Below are positions 1 to 7,335 of a stretch of DNA of 11,971 nt, piece by piece. The notes beneath the pieces were generated by a model that was not told where the DNA came from, did not search any database, and saw only the letters and a program-made list of their open reading frames with translations. The DNA lies in contig JAHDEF010000038.1 in assembly GCA_020628975.1 (NCBI GenBank), forward strand, positions 1-11,971, written 5' to 3'. This DNA is from Aquimarina sp. (lineage in GTDB: Bacteria; Bacteroidota; Bacteroidia; Flavobacteriales; Flavobacteriaceae). Both the position numbers and the translations under genes were made by a program. Position 1 is the stretch's first letter. Every line of letters starts with the position of its first letter.

Positions 1-881
1 TGCTTGCCATTGATTATACCATCATTTGACCATAAAAGTCCCCATTTAGCAAAATCTCTAGCGTTACTAGCAATACAACAGAAAGCCTTTTCCATACCGC
101 TTTTGTTGCTATCTAACTGCCATTTGGCATCATTTGCCATTTGCATAGGCTGCCAAAATGAAGCGGACAAATAACTTGTTAATGTTTGTTGAGTAGCCTT
201 TTCGATTACCATACCCAATAATTGAGTAGCCCCACTGACATAGTCAAATACTTGACCTGGCTTTTCGTGAACTTCTAAATCTAAAATTAAAGAACGGATG
301 TTATTTTGATAATTGGCACGTGCTGTAATTGAAAATGGACTTATATATTCTTCTGACCAATTTAAACCTGATGCCATTGAAGCCAAGTCGCCAACGCAAA
401 GTTCATGAGCATATGCCCCTTTAAGTTTAGGGAAATAATGCGCTACTTTTTCATCTAAACTTGAAATATAACCCTGTTCGATGGCTTTAAACATCAAAGC
501 AGTAGTTATGCTTTTTGCCATTGAAAAGGAATTCGTTTCGCTATTTTCTGAAAAACCTTTGCTATAATTTTCGTACCACAATTGCCCGTTTTTAACAACT
601 AAAAAAGCAGCTGTACCTAATTGCGCATTAATATCAGCAAGTGGTTGAGTTAATTGAGCTTTATTGTAATTTTTATGAAAAGGTAAAGGCTTAGGATCGG
701 TTGTTTTAATGATTCTAGTAGCAAAATAAGGTGTATCCTCAATAAATGCAGAAGTATGACCCGTAAAGTAAACCACCCTAATACCCCGAAGGATATATTT
801 GTAATCGAAAATAAATAAACATACTACGAGAAGGATTATAACTAAACCGAAAACTTTAATCATACTAAGCATCTTTTTCAT
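1..881 (-). CDS. Membrane-anchored beta-lactamase-family serine hydrolase (3' end cut by window)
   Basis: The frame is open from the ATG at 881 to the window edge, giving 293 residues without a stop, so the C-terminus is missing. Residues 7-25 form one hydrophobic segment, which suggests a signal anchor with the catalytic domain outside the cytoplasm. The class C beta-lactamase/penicillin-binding fold is supported by an SxxK motif (S120-M-A-K123, in 'FSMAKSIT'), where S120 is the predicted nucleophile. A second motif is Y214-V-S216 in 'FDYVSGATQLLG', corresponding to the Tyr-x-Asn/Ser element of this family. The third motif (usually HxG or KTG) would lie beyond the edge. The family includes esterases, D-amino-acid peptidases and carboxypeptidases, so the substrate cannot be assigned and true beta-lactamase activity should not be assumed. 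It lies 53 bp downstream of the CNNM gene on the same strand, with no terminator seen between them. Confidence 0.9.
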   Translation of the reverse strand, partial: MKKMLSMIKVFGLVIILLVVCLFIFDYKYILRGIRVVYFTGHTSAFIEDTPYFATRIIKTTDPKPLPFHKNYNKAQLTQPLADINAQLGTAAFLVVKNGQLWYENYSKGFSENSETNSFSMAKSITTALMFKAIEQGYISSLDEKVAHYFPKLKGAYAHELCVGDLASMASGLNWSEEYISPFSITARANYQNNIRSLILDLEVHEKPGQVFDYVSGATQLLGMVIEKATQQTLTSYLSASFWQPMQMANDAKWQLDSNKSGMEKAFCCIASNARDFAKWGLLWSNDGIINGK

Positions 882-934
882 ATCAACCGCATTTCATTCG
901 TAGTAACTTACTTGAATTTAAAGCGTGAAACAAT

Positions 935-2020
935 TTATGCTTTAGTTTCGTTTGTAGGAATGATACCCAATCGCTTTGCGCGGCTCTCCCAATTTTTACG
1001 TGCTAAAACTTGCATATCCTCTACACTATCACTTTCGTCCATTATTTCAAGCCCTAGTAAGGTTTCAATAATATCTTCCATAGTTACCAAACCTGTTGTA
1101 TTTCCGAAATCATCGACTACAATAGCAATATGTGCTTTATTCTTTATCAACTTGTTGAAAAGCTCAGGAATCGGTTGCTGGTCTTTTACAATAAGAATAT
1201 CTCTTTTAATTTCAAGTAATTTTTTTTCTCCTTGTTCTTCTACTAAATCTTCTAAAATATCATCTTTTAGTACAAAGCCTGTAATATTATTAGGCATTTC
1301 ACTATAAATTGGAATTCTTGAAAAACGTAGATTTTTATGCAAACTTCTGAATTCATTTAAACTCAAATTTTCATCAGCAATGACTGCTACCGTAAAAGGG
1401 GTCATTACATTCCCCGCCTTAATAGATTTAAAGGCCAACAAGTTTTTTATTACGGTGATTTCATTTTCTCGTATTGCACCTTCTTCTTGTGCGGTATCGG
1501 CCATAGCAATGAATTCGTCACGACTCATCATACTGCTATGCCCTGATTTACCAATAAGTTTTGTAGTTAATTGTAACAACCACAAAATCCCTGTCCATTT
1601 TAAAGGAAATAATAAGGCATTAAGTGCTTTAGTTGTAAAATTTGCTAAAGATTTCCAATACGTAGCTCCTATTGTTTTTGGGATAATTTCAGAAACTACT
1701 AATATTAAAAAAGTCATGATTGCAGAAACAATTGCAACAATATCAAAACCCAAAAAACTGATTTCAAAAGGTAATTTTTCAGCTTGCACCCCCACCAAAA
1801 TAGCCCCTACGGTATGCGCAATTGTATTTAAGGTAAGAATCGCAATTAGAGGTTTATCAACGTCTTTTTTTAATTCTTCTAAATCATTTATATAGACTTT
1901 ACCTTCTGCTTTTTTTATAGAAATAAAACTTGGAGTTACGCTTAGTAATACTGCTTCTAAAATAGAACACAAAAAGGAAAATAAAATAGAGATACCTCCG
2001 TATAAAAATAGTACAAACAT
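935..2020 (-). CDS. CNNM transmembrane domain and CBS-pair protein (HlyC/CorC-like 'hemolysin family')
   Basis: A 361-residue inner-membrane protein. Residues 1 to about 165 form the CNNM (DUF21) region. It has hydrophobic segments near 1-28, 58-78, 90-110 and 130-152, the 'CSILEAVLLS' helix near residues 18-27, and the conserved 'SEIIPKTIG' motif at 110-118. A CBS pair follows: the first begins around 'VMTP' (205-208), and the second includes 'DDFGNTTGLVTMEDIIETLL' (303-322). The family is linked to Mg2+ or other divalent-cation transport or homeostasis, with CBS domains sensing nucleotides; the old 'hemolysin' name is historical. Many relatives carry a C-terminal CorC_HlyC domain of about 80 residues. 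Here only about 35 charged residues follow the CBS pair, so that domain is absent. The ATG at 2020 begins directly with the first hydrophobic helix. A terminator at 2082-2119 separates it from the upstream pair, so it probably has its own promoter, though I saw no good match to the Bacteroidota consensus. Confidence 0.9.
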   Translation of the reverse strand: MFVLFLYGGISILFSFLCSILEAVLLSVTPSFISIKKAEGKVYINDLEELKKDVDKPLIAILTLNTIAHTVGAILVGVQAEKLPFEISFLGFDIVAIVSAIMTFLILVVSEIIPKTIGATYWKSLANFTTKALNALLFPLKWTGILWLLQLTTKLIGKSGHSSMMSRDEFIAMADTAQEEGAIRENEITVIKNLLAFKSIKAGNVMTPFTVAVIADENLSLNEFRSLHKNLRFSRIPIYSEMPNNITGFVLKDDILEDLVEEQGEKKLLEIKRDILIVKDQQPIPELFNKLIKNKAHIAIVVDDFGNTTGLVTMEDIIETLLGLEIMDESDSVEDMQVLARKNWESRAKRLGIIPTNETKA

Positions 2021-2081
2021 TATCTAAAAAATGGTTTCAGCTAATTTAGGTATTTGTTAGCAATGCGTTCACCTGATATAC

Positions 2082-2119
2082 AAAAAAAGCTATTCCCAGT
2101 ATTTTAAAGGAATAGCTTT
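2082..2119 (-). terminator. Rho-independent terminator after the barrel gene
   Basis: An 11-bp perfect inverted repeat (AAAGCTATTCC at 2086-2096 and GGAATAGCTTT at 2109-2119) with a 12-nt loop. On the minus strand it is followed by a run of seven T (2088-2082). It lies about 34 bp past the stop codon of the gene at 2153-3004 and about 60 bp before the start of the next minus-strand gene. It therefore ends the lipoprotein and barrel transcript. Confidence 0.9.
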
Positions 2120-2152
2120 GTATTTAAAATATGAAAAATGAATTCAGAAAAA

Positions 2153-3004
2153 TTATTTTACATCAATAAAAATTCCTGCGGTGTATGACGGATTAGTGTA
2201 CACAAAATTTCCACTTAAAGGAATAGTAGCACCTGCCGATACGCCTATTTTTTCGGTGACATAATAATTTATCTCCGGAGAAATCGAGGTAACCTCCACA
2301 TTATTTACGAAAATACCCGAGCTAGATTCAGGCTCACGATCTCCATTAAATAATGGCTGAATCGTATCTAATTTTCCGACGACCCATAATTTTTTATCTA
2401 AAAAACCCACGCCAATTTCTAATCCTGAGCGTGATTCATCAGAAAAACCTTCGGTACGTATATTATAACCTGTATATAAATTACCATATACCGATACTTG
2501 GTCGCTATTATATATCGATGCGCCTACATCGAAACGGTAGATATGATTGAATTCTTCATCACCTGTAGCTAAACGATTAGCCAACCCTCTACCATTTATT
2601 CCGAAAGGCAAATCGAAAGTTACTCCGAAAGTAGCAGAAAAAGTTTCATTTTGAAAAATACCATATTTCAAGCCAATTTGAGTGTCCCCAAAAGAATTTA
2701 ATTCGTCACCAGCATCTACTTCATTTCCATTAACAATGGTTTTATTAAAGGTATTTCTATAAAAGAATGGAATATTCGCAACTGCCGTTAACCTGTCAGT
2801 AATTCCATATTCTCCATACAAATTAGTACTAAATAATTGTACTGTAGTATTGGGTCCTTTACCATTTGGTGTGAAATGCTCATCTGCATTTAAGTACCAG
2901 CCAGATAACTTAAAGTAATAGGTTTTCTTTTTTTTAGGCCATCCGCCACCAGCAACTACAGTTGAGGAGATAAACACACTAAAGACTAATAATAGGTATT
3001 TCAT
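2153..3004 (-). CDS. Outer-membrane beta-barrel protein, family of unknown function
   Basis: A 283-residue exported protein. The start ATG is followed by a typical signal peptide (MKYLLLVFSVFISSTVVA, cleavage predicted after A18), and the mature protein begins GGGWPKKKK. The rest alternates polar and aromatic or hydrophobic residues in short strands, as in outer-membrane barrels. Examples are 'YYFKLSGWYLNADEH', 'TNLYGEYGITDRLTAVANIP', 'DTQIGLKYGIF' and 'GVGFLDKKLWVVGKL'. It resembles a Bacteroidota family with a GGGW start and the 'AEYGITDRLT' and 'SFGDTxIGLKYG' motifs, usually annotated only as hypothetical or as a transporter. No TonB box or plug is present, so it is not a TonB-dependent receptor. 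It lies 47 bp downstream of the DM13 lipoprotein gene, on the same strand and with a shared terminator, so the two are probably co-transcribed. What it transports, if anything, cannot be read from the sequence. Confidence 0.85.
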   Translation of the reverse strand: MKYLLLVFSVFISSTVVAGGGWPKKKKTYYFKLSGWYLNADEHFTPNGKGPNTTVQLFSTNLYGEYGITDRLTAVANIPFFYRNTFNKTIVNGNEVDAGDELNSFGDTQIGLKYGIFQNETFSATFGVTFDLPFGINGRGLANRLATGDEEFNHIYRFDVGASIYNSDQVSVYGNLYTGYNIRTEGFSDESRSGLEIGVGFLDKKLWVVGKLDTIQPLFNGDREPESSSGIFVNNVEVTSISPEINYYVTEKIGVSAGATIPLSGNFVYTNPSYTAGIFIDVK

Positions 3005-3051
3005 AATTGATGTTTTCTGTGATAAAATTTACAAGTACTATCGCTGTGCAA

Positions 3052-4212
3052 TTACCTTTGAATTGTAGCAAAACCTACAGGTACATTAAATGCCCTACAG
3101 TACAGTAGAACAAATTCATAATCGTCAATATTTGTAGCCTCTGGTAATTCAAATATTTGAGCTCCTTGATTACTTACTGTTTCGCTAATAAACAACGCTC
3201 CTGCATTAGTTCTTGTTGAGTTACTTAAGTACAATACTAAATCTGGCACACGACCTGTATCAAAATTACTACTAAACTCGATGGTTAAAGGATTAGTATT
3301 TTCTTCAATAATTTCAAAACCACCTGCTGCGCTATAACCTGTTAGTCCTTGGAAATCTCCACTTCCAATAATTCTTTGTACTGGTACGGGATCTGGTTCT
3401 GCAATAACCACTGTTTGGTCGCTTACCTCTAACGCTTTGGATACTGATATGGCTTCACCCGATTGCGTGTTTTCTCCAGAAACACTAGCCGTAACCGTTA
3501 CTGTTCCTTTAGAAATAGGAGAAGGCACTCCATCGTCATCAACCGTTAAAATACTTTCGTCGCTAGTTGACCAGGTTATCGGCACATCTATTTGTTGTAA
3601 TTTAAAGTTGATAAATTGCGCTCGGAATAACGGAATGTCATTATCCGCAACATCTAATGACGTTATGGTTTGTATAAACTCTAACTTTTCAGGAAAGCCT
3701 TCAATGACTGCTTCTAACCCCTCTGCTTCATCAGTAATTCCTAAATTTTCTTTAGTGATAACTGTTATTGAAACACGAGCCATAAAAAATGAAATAGGTG
3801 ATTCCAATTCCGCTATGGGCATGGCATTTTCTTTGACCGTAAATTTATTTGCAGTATTTGTACTTTCGCCTGTATTTAAAAGATCTTCGGTATTATAAAC
3901 TTTGGCTGTAATTACTGCTTTTTCTCTTAAGTTTGAAGTATTATTGACAGGTTTTAAAAATTGATTCTCATCAAAATTTACTAGCTCTTCTGTTTGGCTT
4001 TCCCAAACAACGGTTACATCATCTCTTGAATCAAAGTTTGTTCTTATTCGTAAAAACTCTTCATTATCTTCGTCAATGGCTAAAGAAAACAGGGCTCCAT
4101 CAACTCGAAGATTTCTTGATCGTGTAGGTATATTTTCATTTATTACATCTTCTCCAACACAGGAAATTAGTAGAAACGAGATTATAGAAAATAAAAAAAG
4201 CGAGCGTTTCAT
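3052..4212 (-). CDS. Lipoprotein with Ig-like (BIG2-type) region and C-terminal DM13 domain
   Basis: A 386-residue protein. The signal peptide ends in a lipobox 'LLISC' with the lipidated cysteine at C18, followed by an acidic stretch (VGEDVINEN) that fits Bacteroidota surface-lipoprotein export. Residues about 35-110 look Ig-like ('VTVVWESQTEELVNF'). Residues about 165-265 contain a recognisable BIG2-type repeat ('PITWSTSDESILTVDDDG' then 'KGTVTVTASVSG'). Residues about 280-386 match the DM13 domain: 'GSGDFQGLTGYSAAGGFEI', 'FDTGRVPDLVLYLSN', 'NQGAQIFELPEATNIDDYEF', and 'LLYCRAFNVPVGFATI' with the hallmark cysteine at C372. DM13 has been proposed to be a redox or electron-transfer domain on the strength of that invariant cysteine, but its biochemistry is little established. 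The gene precedes the outer-membrane barrel gene by 47 bp. I infer a surface or periplasmic protein acting with that barrel. Domain calls are firm for DM13, moderate for the first Ig-like unit. Confidence 0.88.
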   Translation of the reverse strand: MKRSLFLFSIISFLLISCVGEDVINENIPTRSRNLRVDGALFSLAIDEDNEEFLRIRTNFDSRDDVTVVWESQTEELVNFDENQFLKPVNNTSNLREKAVITAKVYNTEDLLNTGESTNTANKFTVKENAMPIAELESPISFFMARVSITVITKENLGITDEAEGLEAVIEGFPEKLEFIQTITSLDVADNDIPLFRAQFINFKLQQIDVPITWSTSDESILTVDDDGVPSPISKGTVTVTASVSGENTQSGEAISVSKALEVSDQTVVIAEPDPVPVQRIIGSGDFQGLTGYSAAGGFEIIEENTNPLTIEFSSNFDTGRVPDLVLYLSNSTRTNAGALFISETVSNQGAQIFELPEATNIDDYEFVLLYCRAFNVPVGFATIQR

Positions 4213-4259
4213 AATTATAAATTTAGAATACCTCGCCTAAGTCGTAAAGTCCGTTTGAT

Positions 4260-4271
4260 AATTACGTAATT
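4260..4271. repeat. 12-bp perfect palindrome upstream of the DM13 lipoprotein gene
   Basis: AATTACGTAATT is self-complementary and lies 48 bp upstream of the lipoprotein ATG, in the 90-bp gap after hemB. It has no loop, so it is more likely a DNA-level site or chance than an RNA hairpin. No U-tract terminator is visible in this gap, so read-through from hemB is possible. Confidence 0.35.
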
Positions 4272-4302
4272 TCCAAGAAAAACCTAAAAACTCGTTGTAA
4301 AA

Positions 4303-5280
4303 TTAATGCTGTAATAAAATGGCTACATCTTTCGCAAAATAACTAGCTATTAAACTAGCGCCTGCTCGTTTAAAAGCCAACAATTGTTCTAACATTACTT
4401 CGTCGTGATTTAGCCAGCCTTTTTCTGCTGCGGCTTTTAACATTGCATACTCTCCACTTACTTGATATACAGCAATGGGCGTATCTATTTCATTCGCCAA
4501 ATCACGGACAACATCTAAATAAGCAAGACCTGGTTTTACCATAACAATATCTGCTCCTTCTTGAATATCTAAAATTGTCTCGGTCACTGCCACTTTTCGA
4601 TTGGCAGGATTCATTTGATAGGTTTTTTTGTCTCCAAATCCTGGAGCTGAATCTAAAGCATCTCGAAACGGCCCATAAAATGCAGAAGCATATTTAGCAC
4701 TATAGCTCATAATGCCCGTATTTACAAAACTATTGTCTTCTAGAATTGTTCTAATCGCTTCGATACGACCATCCATCATGTCGCTGGGTGCTACAAAATC
4801 GGCTCCTGCTTCAGCATGGGACAGTGCCATTTTAGCCAAAACTGCTACGGTTTTATCGTTTACGATATACCCATCTTCTACAATACCATCGTGACCGTAG
4901 GATGAATAAGGATCAAGCGCTACATCGGTCATTACAATCATTTCAGGAACGACTTCTTTAATTTTTCGAATACTACGTTGCATTAAGCCTTCTGAATTTA
5001 AGGCTTCTGTACCTGCGTTATCTTTCAACTCATCAGGTACTTTTACAAATACTAAGACTGACTTTAAACCTAAAGCCCAAAGTTCTTTTACCTCTTCCTC
5101 TAAAACATCTAAAGAATAGCGAAAGTAGTTAGGCATCGAAGCTATTTCTTCTTTTACACCCTTTCCCTCAACTACAAACAAGGGTACTATAAAATCATTT
5201 ACTGTTAATACGTTTTCTGCTACTAAACTTCTAATAGCAGCGTTATTTCGTAATCTTCTTGGTCGTTGTAACGGAAACAT
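4303..5280 (-). CDS. hemB: Delta-aminolevulinic acid dehydratase (porphobilinogen synthase)
   Basis: A 325-residue cytoplasmic enzyme of normal family length that condenses two 5-aminolevulinate molecules to porphobilinogen. The N-terminal 'RPRRLRNN' and 'FIVPLFVVEG' motifs are present. The two active-site lysines are K196 in 'MSYSAKYASAFYGPFRDA' and K249 in 'IVMVKPGLAYLDVV'. The metal region reads D119-V-A-L-D123-P-Y-S-S-Y-G-H-D131, with aspartates where zinc enzymes carry three cysteines. This is the Mg2+/aspartate-type site, as in Pseudomonas. The substrate-binding 'YQVSGEYAM' is present at 272-280. It is the last gene of the haem cluster, 85 bp after hemJ, with a candidate promoter at the hemJ stop codon, so it may be transcribed both with the cluster and on its own. 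A heptamer tandem repeat sits immediately before the start codon. Confidence 0.97.
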   Translation of the reverse strand: MFPLQRPRRLRNNAAIRSLVAENVLTVNDFIVPLFVVEGKGVKEEIASMPNYFRYSLDVLEEEVKELWALGLKSVLVFVKVPDELKDNAGTEALNSEGLMQRSIRKIKEVVPEMIVMTDVALDPYSSYGHDGIVEDGYIVNDKTVAVLAKMALSHAEAGADFVAPSDMMDGRIEAIRTILEDNSFVNTGIMSYSAKYASAFYGPFRDALDSAPGFGDKKTYQMNPANRKVAVTETILDIQEGADIVMVKPGLAYLDVVRDLANEIDTPIAVYQVSGEYAMLKAAAEKGWLNHDEVMLEQLLAFKRAGASLIASYFAKDVAILLQH

Positions 5281-5282
5281 AA

Positions 5283-5303
5283 TTATGAGTTATGAGTTAT
5301 GAT
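5283..5303. repeat. Heptanucleotide tandem repeat before the hemB start
   Basis: The plus strand shows TTATGAG, TTATGAG, TTATGAT: two exact heptamers and a third with one mismatch. It begins 3 bp upstream of the hemB ATG, in the translation-initiation region, so a copy-number change would alter that region. Confidence 0.7.
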
Positions 5304-5360
5304 TGGTAAATGATGAGCGATTCTTAACAAAAGAATACAGCTTCGTAATTACCTAAATCA

Positions 5361-5368
5361 CAAATCTA
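5361..5368 (-). promoter_or_regulatory. Candidate -7 element for hemB
   Basis: On the minus strand this reads TAGATTTG, an exact match to the Bacteroidota -7 consensus TAnnTTTG, about 80 bp upstream of the hemB ATG and overlapping the hemJ stop codon. I find no good -33 TTTG partner at the usual spacing. Such a short consensus recurs by chance in AT-rich DNA, so this is tentative. Confidence 0.25.
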
Positions 5369-5386
5369 TTTTCTATTTTCTATTTT
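5366..5386. repeat. Three exact CTATTTT heptamers at the hemJ 3' end
   Basis: Three exact head-to-tail copies of CTATTTT on the plus strand (AAAATAG on the coding strand) encode the last residues and the stop codon of hemJ. Because the unit is 7 bp, gain or loss of one copy would shift the frame and could change the C-terminal tail. The affected residues lie in a charged, probably dispensable, tail. Confidence 0.7.
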
Positions 5387-5950
5387 CTCTTCGCTTCTGG
5401 ATTTATCCCAGCCTTTATTTTTTCGTAGTCTTTTATAAATTTTCATTCCCAGCATTAACAAAGCACCCAAAGCAATGATGCCGATAACACCGTAAATCCA
5501 ATTGAAAGCATTTTTTAGGATGACTAAAAACACTATTGAAAATAATACTAAGGTGGCTATTTCATTCCATAGTCGCATTTGATTTGACGTCCAACTGCAA
5601 ATTCCTTTTTCAAGTTGTTTATAAAGACTATGGCATTTAAAGTGATAGAAAAAAAGTAATACCACAAAACCTAGCTTTACTTGCATCCAACCTTCTTGAA
5701 GCCAATCAGGTGCTAAGTGTAATAACCAAAGTGCAAAGAAAGTAGCCAATATAGCCGAAGGCCAAGTAATTATAAACCACAAGCGCTTAGTCATTAATTG
5801 CAATTGCGGTAGTAAAATCAATTTTTCATTTTCAGGCTTTGCGTTAGCTTCAATTTGATAAATAAAAAGTCTTGGAATATAAAATAAGCCCGCAAACCAA
5901 GTAACTACAAAAATAAGATGCAGTGATTTTATGTATAAATAGGTTTGCAT
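5366..5950 (-). CDS. hemJ: Protoporphyrinogen IX oxidase, HemJ type (CopD-like family)
   Basis: A 194-residue integral membrane protein that oxidises protoporphyrinogen IX to protoporphyrin IX, the penultimate step of haem synthesis. HemJ signatures are clear: 'SLHLIFVVTWFAGLFYIPRL' (9-28, with the conserved H11), 'RLWFIITWPSAI' (56-67), 'GWMQVKLGFV' (87-96), 'YHFKCHSLYKQLE' and 'RLWNEIATLVLFSIVFLVIL' (126-145). The usual four helices are followed by a fifth hydrophobic stretch (about 151-169) and a Lys/Arg-rich cytoplasmic tail, so it is somewhat longer than the minimal family. The ATG overlaps the stop of the MATE gene by one base (TAATG), which suggests translational coupling. Position between hemH and hemB supports the HemJ assignment over a copper-resistance CopD role. 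Confidence 0.92.
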   Translation of the reverse strand: MQTYLYIKSLHLIFVVTWFAGLFYIPRLFIYQIEANAKPENEKLILLPQLQLMTKRLWFIITWPSAILATFFALWLLHLAPDWLQEGWMQVKLGFVVLLFFYHFKCHSLYKQLEKGICSWTSNQMRLWNEIATLVLFSIVFLVILKNAFNWIYGVIGIIALGALLMLGMKIYKRLRKNKGWDKSRSEEKIENRK

Positions 5951-7332
5951 TAGCTGGTTATTTTCAAATTAGTTTTTAATTCATTTCTTAAATAAAAGCC
6001 TGTGACTAGTATTGATAAAGCATCTGAAATGGGAAATGAAATCCATACTCCAAAAATACCAAAGTATTTAGGGAGAATCAATAACAGAGGAATAAGAAAA
6101 AAGGCCTGTTTGGTTAAAGTTAATAATAACGCAGGAATTGTTTTACCAATAGCCTGAAAATAAGCTGACCCTATGGTTTGAATAGCTACAAAAGGGGTTA
6201 AGGAAAAAACCATGATAATTGCCCATGGGGTTTCTTGCAATACTTTTGTGTTCACATTTCTTTCCGCAGCAGTTATTTCGGTACTTGTATTTAAAAATAG
6301 ACTAGTTATTTCTTCAGAAAAAAACCAAAGTATTCCGAAAATAAGAACCCCTAAAACCATAGAAGAAATGATAGAAGTATTAATTACTTCACGCACGCGC
6401 TTATACTTTTCTGCTCCGTAATTGTACCCAGCAATGGGTAAAAAACCTTGAGTAATTCCTATGATTGGGAATAGCGCAAACATCAGCAATCGACTCACAA
6501 TAGCATATGAAGTTACTGCCCATTCGCCTTCTAGGTCGATCATAATATTGTTTAGTAGCAAATACACTAAACTGATGACTGCTTGGCGGGCTAGGGTTAT
6601 CGAACCTAATGAGGTAATTTCAGAAATAATTTCTGTATCTAATTTTAAGTCTACAGCTTTTAGTTTAAGCTCGCTATGAAAAATAAAAAAATAGATAATA
6701 AATAGAAAACATGAAATGTATGATAGTGTTGTTGCCCAACCTGCGCCTATCATTCCCCATTCGAAAATATTGATGAAAACGTAATCTAACAATAAATTAA
6801 ATACGGATGGAATGATCATAGCAATCATAGCAAATTTGGGCTTTCCTTCTGCCCTAATCACCGTATTTCCCATCATGCTCAACGCCAATATGGGCACTCC
6901 GTAAAGTACAATGATATAATAGTCTTTTGCAATATCAAAAAGTTCACCTTGACCACCAAAAAGATGTACTAAGTCATCAACAAAAATTAACCCCAAACTG
7001 ACTAAGGTTAATGTAATAATGATAGTTAATGCTACTTGATTACCAAAAACCTTTAAGGCTTTTTTGCGATCGTTGGCTCCAAGGGCTCTTGACAATACAG
7101 AACTACCTCCTATTCCTATAGCCATACCAATGGCTGCTATAAAAAAACTTACAGGTAGCACCACATTTATCGCAGCGATAGCTAAGGCACTTACCCATTT
7201 ACCTACGAAAATAGAATCGACCAATATATTAAGCGACATTACCAAAATACCTATGGAAGCAGGAATGGCTTGTTGCACTAATAATTTAGATATAGGTTTA
7301 ATACCTAAAGCTTCGGAGGTCACTTTCGCCAT
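5950..7332 (-). CDS. MATE family multidrug/toxin efflux transporter
   Basis: A 460-residue polytopic membrane protein of standard MATE length with about twelve hydrophobic segments arranged as two halves. The N-terminal half carries 'AIPASIGILVMSLNILVDSI' (22-41), 'FVGKWVSALAIAAINVVLP' and 'GIGGSSVLSRALGANDRKKA' (73-92), all typical of MATE proteins. The second half contains 'GITQGFLPIAGYNYGAEKYK', the equivalent repeat. MATE proteins export drugs, dyes and metabolites using Na+ or H+ gradients; the substrate here is unknown. The gene starts 3 bp after the hemH stop and overlaps the hemJ start by one base, so it is translated as part of the haem cluster. That placement raises the possibility of a tetrapyrrole-related substrate, which is an inference only. 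Confidence 0.93.
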   Translation of the reverse strand: MAKVTSEALGIKPISKLLVQQAIPASIGILVMSLNILVDSIFVGKWVSALAIAAINVVLPVSFFIAAIGMAIGIGGSSVLSRALGANDRKKALKVFGNQVALTIIITLTLVSLGLIFVDDLVHLFGGQGELFDIAKDYYIIVLYGVPILALSMMGNTVIRAEGKPKFAMIAMIIPSVFNLLLDYVFINIFEWGMIGAGWATTLSYISCFLFIIYFFIFHSELKLKAVDLKLDTEIISEITSLGSITLARQAVISLVYLLLNNIMIDLEGEWAVTSYAIVSRLLMFALFPIIGITQGFLPIAGYNYGAEKYKRVREVINTSIISSMVLGVLIFGILWFFSEEITSLFLNTSTEITAAERNVNTKVLQETPWAIIMVFSLTPFVAIQTIGSAYFQAIGKTIPALLLTLTKQAFFLIPLLLILPKYFGIFGVWISFPISDALSILVTGFYLRNELKTNLKITS

Positions 7333-7335
7333 AGA

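Noticed and set aside
1..881. Antibiotic-resistance beta-lactamase
   Set aside because: Only the general serine-hydrolase fold motifs are present (SMAK and YVS rather than YAN/YSN), the C-terminus is missing, and the N-terminal anchor and sequence suit a general esterase or peptidase.
1380..1895. Plus-strand open frame opposite the CNNM gene
   Set aside because: It is antisense to a well-supported protein with complete family motifs, has no recognisable domain, and mirrors the codon pattern of the opposite strand.
3437..3898. Plus-strand open frame opposite the DM13 lipoprotein gene
   Set aside because: It overlaps the Ig-like coding region on the other strand, and its Ser/Val-rich translation looks like a reverse-strand shadow.
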